A DNA stretch of 64,000 nucleotides from Herbidospora cretacea (GCF_001570605.1 NZ_BBXG01000029.1:28860-92859); one strand, 5' to 3'. Shown: positions 33,670-42,858, numbered from the stretch's first letter. Program-made: numbers and translations. Notes: generated from the sequence alone by a model not told the origin.

Positions 33670-34464
33670 ATGACTACCTCTACGGACACCACCACCCGCC
33701 GGATCGACCGCTTTCCCGGTGCTCACCGAGCTGAGGACCTCATGGGATCGCATGTCGGGATCGACATCCGCACGGCTCTCCCGCAGCGGGAGCTGCGGCC
33801 GCTCCTCGACGACGCGTTCGGGTGGCTGCGCTGGGTCGAGGAAACTTTCAGCACCCAGCGGCCCGACAGCGAGCTCAACCGGCTGGCGCGCGGGGAGATC
33901 ACGCCCGAGGAGGCGGCGCCCGAACTGACCGAGGTGCTCCAGCGGTGCGCGGAGCTCGGCAAGGCCACCGACGGGTTCTTCGGCGAGGCGGCCGGGGCCG
34001 GATACGTGCGCGACTGGGCCCTGGAACGCGTCTCGCGCGCGCTGGCCGCCGCCGGGGCGGTGGACCACTGCGTCAGCGCAGACGGCGACGTGCGGGTCCG
34101 GGGCTCCGCCCGGCCGGGGGTGCCGTGGCGGGTCGGGCTCAAGGATCCCCGTGAGGGGGCGGTGTCACGGGTCGTGTTCGCCCACGACCTGGCCGTCGCC
34201 ACCGCCGAGCGGCCGGGGGGCTCCGGCGGGCAGGGCGACCTGGCCTCCGTCACCGTCGTCGGGCCCGACCTGGCGACGGCGGGCGCGTACGCCACGGCGC
34301 TCTACGCCATGGGCTCGGTCCGGGCCCGCCGGTTCGCCCGGGAGATCGCGCTGCCGAAGGACGTCCAGACGACGCCCTACGACGTCATGCTCACCGGGCT
34401 CGACGGCCGGGTGACCAGCACGCCCGGGTTCCTCGTGCACGGGCCCGAGGTCAAGGCCAGCTAG
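33670..34464 (+). CDS. ApbE-like FAD:protein FMN transferase, divergent
   Basis: This 264-residue ApbE-family protein would attach FMN to a threonine of a membrane flavoprotein. It keeps ETFSTQRPDSELNRL near the N-terminus, VSADGDVRVRG, and the C-terminal AGAYATALYAMG block. In ApbE this last block is ADA-TA, whose Asp binds Mg; here that position is Gly205, so activity is doubtful. No target FMN-binding protein is encoded nearby. GGAG lies at a good distance before the ATG. It diverges from the two-component system. Confidence 0.75.
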   Translation: MTTSTDTTTRRIDRFPGAHRAEDLMGSHVGIDIRTALPQRELRPLLDDAFGWLRWVEETFSTQRPDSELNRLARGEITPEEAAPELTEVLQRCAELGKATDGFFGEAAGAGYVRDWALERVSRALAAAGAVDHCVSADGDVRVRGSARPGVPWRVGLKDPREGAVSRVVFAHDLAVATAERPGGSGGQGDLASVTVVGPDLATAGAYATALYAMGSVRARRFAREIALPKDVQTTPYDVMLTGLDGRVTSTPGFLVHGPEVKAS

Positions 34465-34745
34465 TCGTCGGGGTCGACGTCGTGTTTGGACAGATACTCG
34501 ATGTAGACCGGGCGGAGCGCCTCTCCCAGCGTGCCCTCACCGGCGGCCATCGCGTCGCTCAGCAGCGCGGAGACCCTGCTCAGGTCGTTGGCGGTCTCGT
34601 CCTCGCGCCCGCTGGCGCCCTGGGCCGCCGGGATGACCTTCAGCAGGTCCCAGAGGAACCCGAAGTCGCCATGCCTCACGGCATAGCGGACCGCGCGGTC
34701 GTGAAGTTCCTTCGCGGAGAGCTGTTCGAGCTGGTCGACGTTCAT
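34461..34745 (-). CDS. Conserved hypothetical protein, small helical
   Basis: This 94-residue acidic protein is predicted mostly alpha-helical and has no motif I recognise. The start at 34745 (MNVDQLEQLSAK) is preferred over an upstream ATG at 34790 because conservation-like sequence begins there, but the ribosome site is weak. Its 3' end overlaps the ApbE gene end by four bases. Confidence 0.6.
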   Translation of the reverse strand: MNVDQLEQLSAKELHDRAVRYAVRHGDFGFLWDLLKVIPAAQGASGREDETANDLSRVSALLSDAMAAGEGTLGEALRPVYIEYLSKHDVDPDD

Positions 34746-34861
34746 GATCTGGCCCACCCCCAAGCGGTGATTTCCCGGGACGATCACCACCTATGCCCAA
34801 CAACGGGTCAGAGTCACGCGACCTTCGCTCAGACGGGCCCGGACATGCGAGGATCACCCTC

Positions 34862-35236
34862 GTGAAAGTCATCGTCAAGATCATCGTGATCGCGGCGGCA
34901 CTGTGGGTCTCCACACGTGTCGTCGACGGCATCACGATCGGCGGCGATACGACCGCCAAAGAGATCGGCACACTGCTCGCCGTCGCGCTGATCTTCGGGG
35001 TGATCAACGCCCTCCTGAAGCCGATCATCAAAACGATCGGCTGCGCCTTCTATGTCCTCACGCTGGGCCTGTTCGCGCTGGTCGTGAACGCCGGTCTGCT
35101 CCTGCTCACGAGCTGGATCGCCGAACAGCTCAAGCTCCCGTTCGAGGTCGTCGGTTTCTGGGCCGCCTTCTGGGGCGCGCTCATCATCGGCGTGATCTCC
35201 TGGCTGCTCGACCTGATCCTCGGAATTGACGACTAA
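34862..35236 (+). CDS. Small membrane protein, phage holin family IV / YvlD-like
   Basis: This 124-residue protein has four hydrophobic spans with the family pattern VINALLKPIIK after the second span and GFWAAFWGALIIGVISW near the end. YvlD/holin-IV proteins are common in actinobacteria as chromosomal membrane proteins of unknown function. The GTG at 34862 has GAGG 9 bases upstream; a longer frame could begin at 34793. It overlaps the lyase gene by 11 bases. Confidence 0.85.
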   Translation: MKVIVKIIVIAAALWVSTRVVDGITIGGDTTAKEIGTLLAVALIFGVINALLKPIIKTIGCAFYVLTLGLFALVVNAGLLLLTSWIAEQLKLPFEVVGFWAAFWGALIIGVISWLLDLILGIDD

Positions 35237-36551
35237 GACCGTTCTGCTCGACGGCTCGACCCTGACCTGCGATCAGGTCAGGGCCGTCGCCCACGGCGCG
35301 GCGAAGGTCGTCCTCGGTTCGGTCACCCAGGCCGAGGAGGCCTTCGCGGCCGCCCGCGCGCAGACCGGCCCGGTCTACGGCCGCACCACCGGGGTGGGCG
35401 CGAACAAGGACGTCGAGGTCCACGAACCGGGCCTCGACCTGCTGCGCAGCCACGCCGGCGGCGCCGGGCCGCTGGTCGACCCGGCCAGCGCGACCGCCAT
35501 GCTCACCGTCCGGCTCAACCAGCTGCTCCGGGGCGGTTCCGGCATCGACCCGGCCGTGCTCGGCCCGCTGGCCGAGGCGGTCAACGGCCACGCCGTCCCC
35601 CCGATCAGGCGCTACGGCGCGATCGGCACCGGCGACCTCACCGCCCTGTCGACCACGGCGCTCTGCCTGCTCGGCGAGGTGCCCTGGAACGGTCCGCGCT
35701 TCGCGCTGAAGTCGGCCGACGCGCTCCCCTTCATCAGCTCCAACGCGCTGACCCTGGCCGAGGCCGCGCTGGCCTGCGCCGACCTGGCCCGGCTGCTGGA
35801 GGCGTCGGTCCGGGTCGCCGCCCGCACCTGGCGCGCCGCCGGGGCGTCGGTCGAACCTCTCGCGTACGAGGTCCAGCGCGCCCGCCGCCACCCGGGTCAG
35901 GCCAGGGTCGCCGCCGCGCTGAGCGCCCTGCTCGACGGCCACTCCCCCGCCGGACGCCTCCAGGACCCCTACGGCTACCGCGCGCTGCCGCAGGTCCACG
36001 GCGCGGCGTTCGACGCGCTCGACGTGGCCCGCCGGGCCGTCACCACCGACATCAACTCGGCGGCCGAGAACCCGCTGATCGCGGGCGAGGCTGCCTGGCA
36101 CAACGGCAACTTCCACACCGCCCCGGTCGCGCTGGCCCTCGACGCCCTGCGGGCCGCGCTCGTCCAGACGGCCTCGCTGTCCACCGCCCGCCTGGCCACC
36201 CTGATGGAACCGGCCTACACCGGCCTCCACCCGTTCCTGGCCGGTTCGCCGGGCGGCTCCGGCGCCCTGATCCTGGAGTACGTCGCCCACGACGCCCTCG
36301 CCTCACTGCGCCAGCTGGCCGCCCCGGTGACCCTGGGCGGCGCGGTCCTGTCCCGCAGCGTCGAGGACCACGCGGGCTTCGGCACCCAGGCCGCCCGCGC
36401 CTGCCTGGCGGCCCGCGAACCCTACGAGATCATCCTGGCCTGCGAGCTGGTGGCCGCCGACCGGGCGCTGGCGATCCGGAACGGCGACGCGCCGGAGGAC
36501 CGCTCACTGGAGGGCGACATCGAGGCGGCCCGGACGACACTGGCCTCCTAG
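35226..36551 (+). CDS. HAL/PAL-family aromatic amino acid lyase with altered MIO motif
   Basis: This 441-residue protein has the lyase fold signatures VYGRTTGVG (50-58, with the catalytic-loop Tyr), QDPYGYRALPQVHGA, and NSAAENPL. The MIO-forming triad normally reads GxVGASGDL; here it is GAIGTGDL (131-138), one residue shorter, with Thr-Gly instead of Ala-Ser-Gly. Standard MIO formation is therefore uncertain. The start appears to be TTG at 35226, coupled to the upstream membrane protein gene. Histidine or tyrosine ammonia-lyase is possible, but the substrate is unclear. Confidence 0.8.
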   Translation: MTTKTVLLDGSTLTCDQVRAVAHGAAKVVLGSVTQAEEAFAAARAQTGPVYGRTTGVGANKDVEVHEPGLDLLRSHAGGAGPLVDPASATAMLTVRLNQLLRGGSGIDPAVLGPLAEAVNGHAVPPIRRYGAIGTGDLTALSTTALCLLGEVPWNGPRFALKSADALPFISSNALTLAEAALACADLARLLEASVRVAARTWRAAGASVEPLAYEVQRARRHPGQARVAAALSALLDGHSPAGRLQDPYGYRALPQVHGAAFDALDVARRAVTTDINSAAENPLIAGEAAWHNGNFHTAPVALALDALRAALVQTASLSTARLATLMEPAYTGLHPFLAGSPGGSGALILEYVAHDALASLRQLAAPVTLGGAVLSRSVEDHAGFGTQAARACLAAREPYEIILACELVAADRALAIRNGDAPEDRSLEGDIEAARTTLAS

Positions 36552-36567
36552 CCGTCGTGGCGGCCGC

Positions 36568-37548
36568 TCAGCGCTGGCCGACTGAGCCCCGTTCGCGCAG
36601 CGTCGGGGCCTGGACCACCCGGCGGCGGCGCAGCGTCCCGTCGGCCGCGCCGAGCACGAGCCGGACCGCCGAACGGACGATCCCGTCGAGGTCCCAGCTC
36701 ACCGTGGTCAGGCCGAGCAGCTCCGACATCGGGTGGTCGTCGTAGCCCATGACCGACACGTCGCCGGGCACCGACAGGCCGAGCTCGCCGGCGGCCTTGA
36801 GCACGCCGTAGGCGATCGAGTCGGAGAAGCAGAACACCGCGCTCGGCCGCGACCGGAGCACCGCGCGGGCCGCCTCGGCGGCCGGGCCGAGGCCCTGCGG
36901 GCAGGTCGCCACGGTCACGTCGAGCCCCAGCCGGGCCGCCTCGGCGGTGACCAGGCGGTCGGCGGGCCGGTCGGGGGTCTCGGCCAGGGTCGGGGTCAGC
37001 ACCGCGACCCTCCGGTGGCCCTTGCCGGCCAGGTACTCCAGCGCCAGCGTCACCCCGCTGTGGTTGTCGAAGACGACCTCGGCGGCGGTGCGGGTCTCCT
37101 TCAGCGCGTCGCCGATGGTGACGAGCGGGACGTTCTCGGCGATCTCCGCCCAGAAAGGGGCGGCCGGGTCGACCGGCTGCACGATCAGCCCGTCGACCCC
37201 CCGGAGCTGCCGGGCCAGCGTGCGTTCCCGGTCGGGGTCGCCGGCGGCGTCGAGGATCAGCCCGTAGTGGTCCTTCTCCCGGAGGGAGCGGCCGAGGCCG
37301 ACGGCGAGCGACTGCTGCCAGAGGTCTTCGAGCGACCCGCAGAGCACCCCGATCATGCCGGTGCGCCCGCTCGCCAGCGCCCGCGCGTTGGGATCGGCCT
37401 CGTAGCCGAGCTCGGCCGCGGCGCGGCGGACCCGGTGCATGGTCTCCTCGGAGACCTGGAGTCCCCGAAGGGCGTAACTGACGGCCGCGGTGGACAGCCC
37501 GGTCGCCTGGGCCACCTCACGGATCGTCGCTCGCTTCCGTTGGGGCAT
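36568..37548 (-). CDS. LacI-family transcriptional regulator
   Basis: This 326-residue regulator has an N-terminal LacI helix-turn-helix (TIREVAQATGLSTAAVSYAL) and a periplasmic-binding-like sensor domain (about 62-326). Two near-identical palindromes lie in its upstream region at 37576-37615, so it probably represses itself and the divergent amidohydrolase-dioxygenase operon. The ligand is unknown. Confidence 0.94.
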   Translation of the reverse strand: MPQRKRATIREVAQATGLSTAAVSYALRGLQVSEETMHRVRRAAAELGYEADPNARALASGRTGMIGVLCGSLEDLWQQSLAVGLGRSLREKDHYGLILDAAGDPDRERTLARQLRGVDGLIVQPVDPAAPFWAEIAENVPLVTIGDALKETRTAAEVVFDNHSGVTLALEYLAGKGHRRVAVLTPTLAETPDRPADRLVTAEAARLGLDVTVATCPQGLGPAAEAARAVLRSRPSAVFCFSDSIAYGVLKAAGELGLSVPGDVSVMGYDDHPMSELLGLTTVSWDLDGIVRSAVRLVLGAADGTLRRRRVVQAPTLRERGSVGQR

Positions 37549-37575
37549 CGGTCCACACTACTTGACACATATGGG

Positions 37576-37615
37576 GTGAAACGGTTCACTGAAGCGAATC
37601 AGTGAAGCGGTTCAC
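37576..37615. promoter_or_regulatory. Tandem LacI operators
   Basis: Two palindromes, GTGAAACGGTTCAC (37576-37589) and GTGAAGCGGTTCAC (37602-37615), are spaced 26 bp centre to centre, with a partial copy (TGAAGCGAATCA) between them. They match the typical LacI-family TGAA-N-CG-N-TTCA style. The second abuts a likely plus-strand promoter whose -10 could be TATTAT at 37638-37643, consistent with repression of the operon at 37675. Confidence 0.82.
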
Positions 37616-37674
37616 TAGCCTCAGATCGATATACCTGTATTATGGGTAGGGAATTCGGGTTGGAGGAGGCGGAG

Positions 37675-38559
37675 ATGGCTGTGGACGTGCACCAGCACCT
37701 CTGGCCTGCGCCTTTCCTCGACGCCCTGCGTTCGAGGGCCGCCAATCCCCGCCTTGACGGGTGGACCCTGCTGCTCGACGGCGAACCGGTCTACGAGGTG
37801 AACCCGGCCGACCACGATCCGGCCGCGCGGGCCAAGCTGAACGGGGAACTCGACCTCGCTCTCGTCTCGCTGTCGAGCCCGCTGGGCATCGAGCACCTCC
37901 CGCCCGGCGAGGCGTGGCCGCTGATCGACGCCTTCCACGAGGGGGCCGCCGCGCTGCCGGAGCCCTTCGGGTTCTGGGCGTCGGCCCCGGTGACCGACAT
38001 CTCGGTGCCGAGGCTCGAAGAGGCCCTGAACGCGGGCGCGGTGGGGCTGCAGCTCCCGGCGACGGCCGTACAGGACCAGGAAGGCCTGGAGAAGGTGGCC
38101 CCGCTGCTGTCGGCCCTGGGAGACCGGCCCCTCTTCATCCACCCGGGCGCGGCCGCCGCGCCCGGCACCCCCGGCTGGTGGCCCGCCGTCGTGCCCTATG
38201 TGCAGCAGATGCACGCCGCCTGGTACGCCTTCCAGGCGTTCGGGCGGCCCCGGCACCCCCGGCTCAAAGTCTGCTTCGCGCTGCTGGCGGGCCTGGCCCC
38301 GCTGCACTCGGAGCGCCAGATCACCCGAGGCGGGCAGGGCCGCGGCCTTGTCGATCCCGGTCTGTTCGTGGAGACGTCGTCCTACGGCCGCCGCGCCGTC
38401 GACTCGATCGTCCGCGAGCTCGGCATCGACGTGGTCGTCAACGGCTCCGACCGCCCCTACGCCGAAGCGCCCGCCCTCGACTTCGGGGACGCCGCCCGGC
38501 ACGCCATCACCGTGGCGAACCCGGCCAGATTGCTGACACGAAAGGAGCCGTCCTCATGA
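37675..38559 (+). CDS. Amidohydrolase-family protein (metal-dependent hydrolase/decarboxylase type)
   Basis: This 294-residue TIM-barrel amidohydrolase has the HxH metal motif at its start (DVHQHLWP), FIHPG and a late Asp in GSDRPY. The family includes hydrolases and decarboxylases of carboxylated or aromatic substrates. The ATG at 37675 has GAGGAGGCGGAG upstream and places HxH near the N-terminus as usual. It overlaps the cupin gene by ATGA and lies behind the LacI operators. Confidence 0.85.
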   Translation: MAVDVHQHLWPAPFLDALRSRAANPRLDGWTLLLDGEPVYEVNPADHDPAARAKLNGELDLALVSLSSPLGIEHLPPGEAWPLIDAFHEGAAALPEPFGFWASAPVTDISVPRLEEALNAGAVGLQLPATAVQDQEGLEKVAPLLSALGDRPLFIHPGAAAAPGTPGWWPAVVPYVQQMHAAWYAFQAFGRPRHPRLKVCFALLAGLAPLHSERQITRGGQGRGLVDPGLFVETSSYGRRAVDSIVRELGIDVVVNGSDRPYAEAPALDFGDAARHAITVANPARLLTRKEPSS

Positions 38560-39095
38560 GCACGCCCACCCTCCCGGTGCCCTCGACCTGTCCCACGGCT
38601 CCTTTCGAAGCCCTGCCACCACGCTCCCTCGACCGTCGTGAGCTGCGCGAACTGGTCGACGACCTGGCCACCAAGCCCGATCTGTGGGAGGAGCACCTGT
38701 CGTTCGAGGGCGCCGAGGACGGCGGGCGCCACTACGCCTCGCTCTACCGCGACTCCTACGTCGACGTCTGGCTGCTGTGCTGGCGGCCGGAGGACGACAC
38801 GGGCTGGCACGACCACGACGTCTCGTCGGGCGCGGTCAACGTGGTCAGGGGCACGCTGGTGGAGGCCAACCCGCGCATCGGCGGCGAGCACCTGGAGACA
38901 AGCGTCAGCGCCGGGACCTCGTTCAGCTTCGGGCCCGACCACATCCACCGCCTCACAGGGGCGGAGCACGGCAGCGTGTCGATCCACGCCTACTCCCCGC
39001 CCCTGTGGCGGCTCGGCCAGTATTCGATCAGCGACGACGGCATGATGCGCCGCCAGTCGGTGAGCTACGCCGACGAGCTGCGCCCGCTCGACTGA
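38556..39095 (+). CDS. Cysteine dioxygenase-type cupin
   Basis: This 179-residue cupin has the iron-binding GWHDHD (HxH) motif and a second-motif His in PDHIHRL, matching the cysteine dioxygenase type I family (thiol oxidation to sulfinate). It is coupled to the amidohydrolase gene and under the same LacI operators. Cysteine or another small thiol or amino compound is the probable substrate. Confidence 0.87.
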   Translation: MSTPTLPVPSTCPTAPFEALPPRSLDRRELRELVDDLATKPDLWEEHLSFEGAEDGGRHYASLYRDSYVDVWLLCWRPEDDTGWHDHDVSSGAVNVVRGTLVEANPRIGGEHLETSVSAGTSFSFGPDHIHRLTGAEHGSVSIHAYSPPLWRLGQYSISDDGMMRRQSVSYADELRPLD

Positions 39096-39109
39096 CTCCG
39101 CTCGACTGT

Positions 39110-40192
39110 CTACTTGTCGGAGCTCAGCACGGCGCGGGGCATGGCGGGGTCGTCGGCGAAGATGCCGTCGATCTCCTGCTCGAACAGCAGCGCCGCGTAG
39201 CCCATCACGTCGCCCACCGCGCGCGGGAACACCGGGCTGGCCGGGTTGCCGCGCTGGAAGTCGGCCGGGAGCTGCGAGTTCTCGTTGCGCAGCGTCCACG
39301 CGTGGACGATCAGGTCCTCGCGGTGGGCGTCGTGCACCAGACGGGTCGGCGGCAGCGTGCGGTTGTCGGGGCCGACCGGGATGATCCGGCGGGTGTTGAC
39401 GCCGATGCCGTCGGCGTAGGCGCGGATCTCGCGCAGGCCCTCACGGGTGACCATCTGGTCGTAGGTGAGGGTCGCGGTGTCGAACGGCTTGCCGGCGGCG
39501 TCGATGAGCTGGGCCAGCTTGAGCTTGGTCTTCGGGCGCAGCGCCTTCAGGTTGCCGACCTCGAACGACTGGATGATGACCGGGTCGCCGGAGCGGGTCC
39601 AGCCGTACTGCGCCAGGGTGGCCAGCAGCGGCTCCTCCAGGGAGAGGCCGATGGAGTCGAAGTACGTGGGGTGCTTCGTCTCCGGGTAGATGCCGACCTC
39701 GTGGCGCTGCGCGAGCTGGATCACCTCTTCCAGCGTGGGGATCTCGGCCAGGCCGTTGAACGCGGCGTTGCCGGGGCGCAGGTCCGGGATGCGCTCGGTG
39801 GCCCGCAGGGTCTTGAGCTCGGCGAGGGTGAAGTCCTCGGTGAACCAGCCGGTGACCGGGCGGCCGTCGATCGTCTTGGTGACCCGGCGGCCCGCGAACT
39901 CGGCGCGGGTGGAGACGTCGGTGGTGCCGCCGATCTCGTTCTCGTGCCGGGCGACGAGCACGCCGTCCTTGGTGGAGACCAGGTCGGGCTCGATGTAGTC
40001 GGCCCCCAGGGCGATGGCCGCCTCGTAGGAGAGCAGGGTGTGCTCCGGACGGACGGCGCTGGCGCCCCGGTGGCCGATGACGGTGACGTCGCCGAATCGC
40101 TTCCTGGCGAGCGCGGGGGTGGTGCCCATCAGGGCGCCGGCGGCCGTTCCGGCCGCGAGCACGGTGATCGCGCCTCTGCGCGTGAGACTCAT
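39110..40192 (-). CDS. Secreted glycerophosphodiester phosphodiesterase (GlpQ-like)
   Basis: This 360-residue protein has an N-terminal signal of Tat type (SLTRRGAITVLAAG, Ala-rich cleavage region near residue 29) and the GDPD signatures IGHRGASAVRPEHT, YIEPDLVSTKDGVLVARHE and GIYPETKHP. It hydrolyses deacylated phospholipids outside the membrane to glycerol 3-phosphate and an alcohol. Length fits bacterial GlpQ. Confidence 0.93.
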   Translation of the reverse strand: MSLTRRGAITVLAAGTAAGALMGTTPALARKRFGDVTVIGHRGASAVRPEHTLLSYEAAIALGADYIEPDLVSTKDGVLVARHENEIGGTTDVSTRAEFAGRRVTKTIDGRPVTGWFTEDFTLAELKTLRATERIPDLRPGNAAFNGLAEIPTLEEVIQLAQRHEVGIYPETKHPTYFDSIGLSLEEPLLATLAQYGWTRSGDPVIIQSFEVGNLKALRPKTKLKLAQLIDAAGKPFDTATLTYDQMVTREGLREIRAYADGIGVNTRRIIPVGPDNRTLPPTRLVHDAHREDLIVHAWTLRNENSQLPADFQRGNPASPVFPRAVGDVMGYAALLFEQEIDGIFADDPAMPRAVLSSDK

Positions 40193-40222
40193 GGGCCGGA
40201 CGGTAGAAGGGTCAGATGAAGA

Positions 40223-41383
40223 TCAGGTGCCCTGGGGTTGACGTGCGGCGAGATAACCCAACACCAATTGGACTCCGCAGACCCCCAGGCCCACGACCAG
40301 CGGGACCGTCCAGTCTCCGCTGACCTGGTAGATCGCGCCGATCACGACCGGGCCGATGGCGGCCAGGGTGTAACCGGTCGACTGGGCGACCGCCGACAGG
40401 GCGGTGACCGAGCGGGGGTCGGGCGCGCGCAGCGTGATGATCAGCAGGGCGAGGGCGATGGAGGCACCCTGGCCCACACCCAGCACGATCATCCAGAGCC
40501 ACGGCAGGGTGGTCGGCCAGAACAGCACGCCGAGGTACCCCACGATGGTGATCAGGGCGGCGCCCACGACGTGCGGCACCTGGGATTTCGCCTTCCCCGC
40601 GTGAATCGGCACGGTCAGGGTGGCGGCGATCTGGGCCACGTTGGTGAGGCCCAGCAGGTATCCGGCGTCGTCGGCGCTGAGACCGGCGTCGGTGAAGATC
40701 GTCGGCAGCCACGCCAGCATGATGTAGAAGGTCATCGACTGGACGCCCATGTACGTGGCGACGTACCAGGTCACCCGGCGTCTCATCAGGGCGCGGAAGG
40801 GCCGGGGCGCCTGCGGCGCGGGCGGGACCGGCGGCTTCAGCACCTGGGGCAGCCAGACGATCGCGGAGACCAGGGCGAAGATCGCCGTGGTGGCGGCGGC
40901 CCACCGCCAGCCCATTTCCTGGGCCAGCGGCACCATCACGGCCGAGCCGAGGGCGGCGCCGCTGACCAGGCTGGTGACGTAGAGGCCGGTGAACAGGCCC
41001 ACGCGGTCGGGGAAGTGCTGCTTGACCAGGCCGGGCATGATCACGTTCATGAACGCGATGGCGGTGCCGGCCATCGCCGCGCCCAGGTAGAGCGTGAAGA
41101 CGCCCCCGGAGCTGCGGATGACGACTCCGGCGATGAGCAGCAGCATGCCCGCCATCAGGGTCCGGTCGAGACCGAGCCGGGAGGACAGGATCGGGCCCAG
41201 CGGGCCCAGCAGGCCGAGGCACAGCAACATGATCGTGGTGATGGCCCCGGCCGCCGCGGGGGAGAGGGACAGGTCGGACATGATCTCGCCGAGGAGCGGC
41301 GAGACTCCGGCAAGCGCCGGTCGCAGGTTGAGTGCCGCCAGGACGAACCCGGCGACCAGCAACAACCAGCCGTTCTTTCTCAT
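40223..41383 (-). CDS. CynX/NimT-type MFS transporter
   Basis: This 386-residue, roughly 12-span transporter has LNLRPALAGVSPLL in the first helix, typical of the CynX/NimT (cyanate/nitroimidazole) MFS branch. The ATG at 41383 gives a short basic N-terminus (MRKNGW) before the first span. No substrate can be deduced from context; it follows the aldehyde dehydrogenase gene with a gap of 23 bases. Confidence 0.88.
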   Translation of the reverse strand: MRKNGWLLLVAGFVLAALNLRPALAGVSPLLGEIMSDLSLSPAAAGAITTIMLLCLGLLGPLGPILSSRLGLDRTLMAGMLLLIAGVVIRSSGGVFTLYLGAAMAGTAIAFMNVIMPGLVKQHFPDRVGLFTGLYVTSLVSGAALGSAVMVPLAQEMGWRWAAATTAIFALVSAIVWLPQVLKPPVPPAPQAPRPFRALMRRRVTWYVATYMGVQSMTFYIMLAWLPTIFTDAGLSADDAGYLLGLTNVAQIAATLTVPIHAGKAKSQVPHVVGAALITIVGYLGVLFWPTTLPWLWMIVLGVGQGASIALALLIITLRAPDPRSVTALSAVAQSTGYTLAAIGPVVIGAIYQVSGDWTVPLVVGLGVCGVQLVLGYLAARQPQGT

Positions 41384-41406
41384 GACCCGCGAACCTACAA
41401 CATGGG

Positions 41407-42858
41407 TCAGAGCGGGTAAGCGGCGATGTCGCCCTGCATCGTCACCCACTGGGTGTGGGTGAACGCGTCGGCGTTGGCGCGGGCCCCGCCGAAGCGCGAT
41501 CCGGTGCCGGAGGCGCCCAGTCCGCCGAAGGGCGCGACCGCCTCGTCGTCGACGGTCTGGTCGTTGATGTGGACGATCCCGGTGGGGATCCGCTCGGCCA
41601 GGTGCATGGCCTTCATGACGTCGCGGGTGAGGATGCCCAGCGAGAGGCCGTACTCGGTGTCGCCCGCCAGGGCCACGGCCTCCTCGATCGTCGAGAAGGG
41701 CAGGACCGGGGCGACCGGGCCGAACACCTCGTCGTCGTAGGCGGGGCCTCCTCCGGCCAGCACCGTCGGGCGGTAGAAGAGGTCCTCGTACGTCCCGCCC
41801 GCCGCCAGCCGCGCGCCCGCCTCGACGCTGCCGGTGACCAGGGCGTGCACCTTGTCGAGCTGGCCCTGGGAGATCAGCGGCCCCAGGGCGACCTGCTGGG
41901 TGGCGGGGTCGCCCACGGGCAGGTGGTCGGCCTTGGCGGCGAGACGCTCGACGTACTCGTCGGCGAGGGAGGCGTGCACCAGGTGACGGCCGGTGGTCAT
42001 GCAGATCTGGCCCTGGTGCAGGAACGAGCCCCACGCCCCCGCCGAGACGGCCAGGTCGAGGTCGGCGTCGTCGAGCACGACCAGCGCCGAGTTGCCGCCG
42101 AGCTCCAGGTGGGCTCGCTTGAGGAGCCGTCCGCAGGCCTCGCCCACCTTGCGCCCGGCGGCGGTCGAGCCGGTGAACGAGATGACCGGCACCAGCGGGT
42201 CGGCGACCAGCGCCTCCCCCACGTCGGGCCCGCCGGGCAGCACGTGCAGCAGCCCCTCGGGCAGTCCGGCCTCCGCCAGCACCTGGGCGATCACCACGCC
42301 GCCGGAGACGGCGGTCCGGGGGTCGGGCTTGAGGACGACGGCGTTGCCGAGCGCGAGCGCGGGCGCCACCGAGCGGATGCCGAGGATGAGCGGCACGTTG
42401 AAGGGCGCGATCACGCCGACCACCCCGACCGGGATCCGCCGGGCCAGGCTCAGCCGCTTGCGGTTGGTGGGCAGGATCTCCCCGGTCGTCCCGGAGGCCA
42501 GGGCCGCCGCCTCGAAGCACTCCTGCGCGGCGACGTGGGTCTCCAGACCGGCTTTCGGCGGCACGGAGCCCGTCTCGCGGATGATCCAGTGGTGGATGTC
42601 CTCGGCGTACTGCTCGAAGAGGGCGCCCGCCCTCCGGAGCACGGCGGCGCGCTCCTCGAAGTTGGTCTCCGCCCACTCCCGCTGCGCGCGGGCGGCCTTG
42701 CGGACGGCGTCCCGCACGTCGGCGGCGTTCGCGATCCCGACCCGGCCGAGTTCGGCGCCGGTGGCGGGCTCGACCACGGCCGCGTCACCCGCCTGCGAGG
42801 TGATCCAGCCGCCGCTGCTGATGCGGCCGGTCCAGAGTTTGGGGTCCAGCAAAGACAT
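41407..42858 (-). CDS. Aldehyde dehydrogenase (benzaldehyde/vanillin dehydrogenase-like)
   Basis: This 483-residue NAD(P)-dependent aldehyde dehydrogenase has FTGSTAAGRKVGE, the catalytic Glu in LELGGNSAL and Cys in HQGQICMTTGR. The HQGQICM context resembles aromatic aldehyde dehydrogenases such as XylC and vanillin dehydrogenase. It is followed by the CynX-type transporter and may oxidise an aromatic aldehyde. Confidence 0.9.
   Translation of the reverse strand: MSLLDPKLWTGRISSGGWITSQAGDAAVVEPATGAELGRVGIANAADVRDAVRKAARAQREWAETNFEERAAVLRRAGALFEQYAEDIHHWIIRETGSVPPKAGLETHVAAQECFEAAALASGTTGEILPTNRKRLSLARRIPVGVVGVIAPFNVPLILGIRSVAPALALGNAVVLKPDPRTAVSGGVVIAQVLAEAGLPEGLLHVLPGGPDVGEALVADPLVPVISFTGSTAAGRKVGEACGRLLKRAHLELGGNSALVVLDDADLDLAVSAGAWGSFLHQGQICMTTGRHLVHASLADEYVERLAAKADHLPVGDPATQQVALGPLISQGQLDKVHALVTGSVEAGARLAAGGTYEDLFYRPTVLAGGGPAYDDEVFGPVAPVLPFSTIEEAVALAGDTEYGLSLGILTRDVMKAMHLAERIPTGIVHINDQTVDDEAVAPFGGLGASGTGSRFGGARANADAFTHTQWVTMQGDIAAYPL

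Noticed and set aside
34862..35236. Phage holin of a prophage
   Set aside because: The holin-IV/YvlD family is common as a chromosomal membrane protein, and no lysis or phage genes are near.
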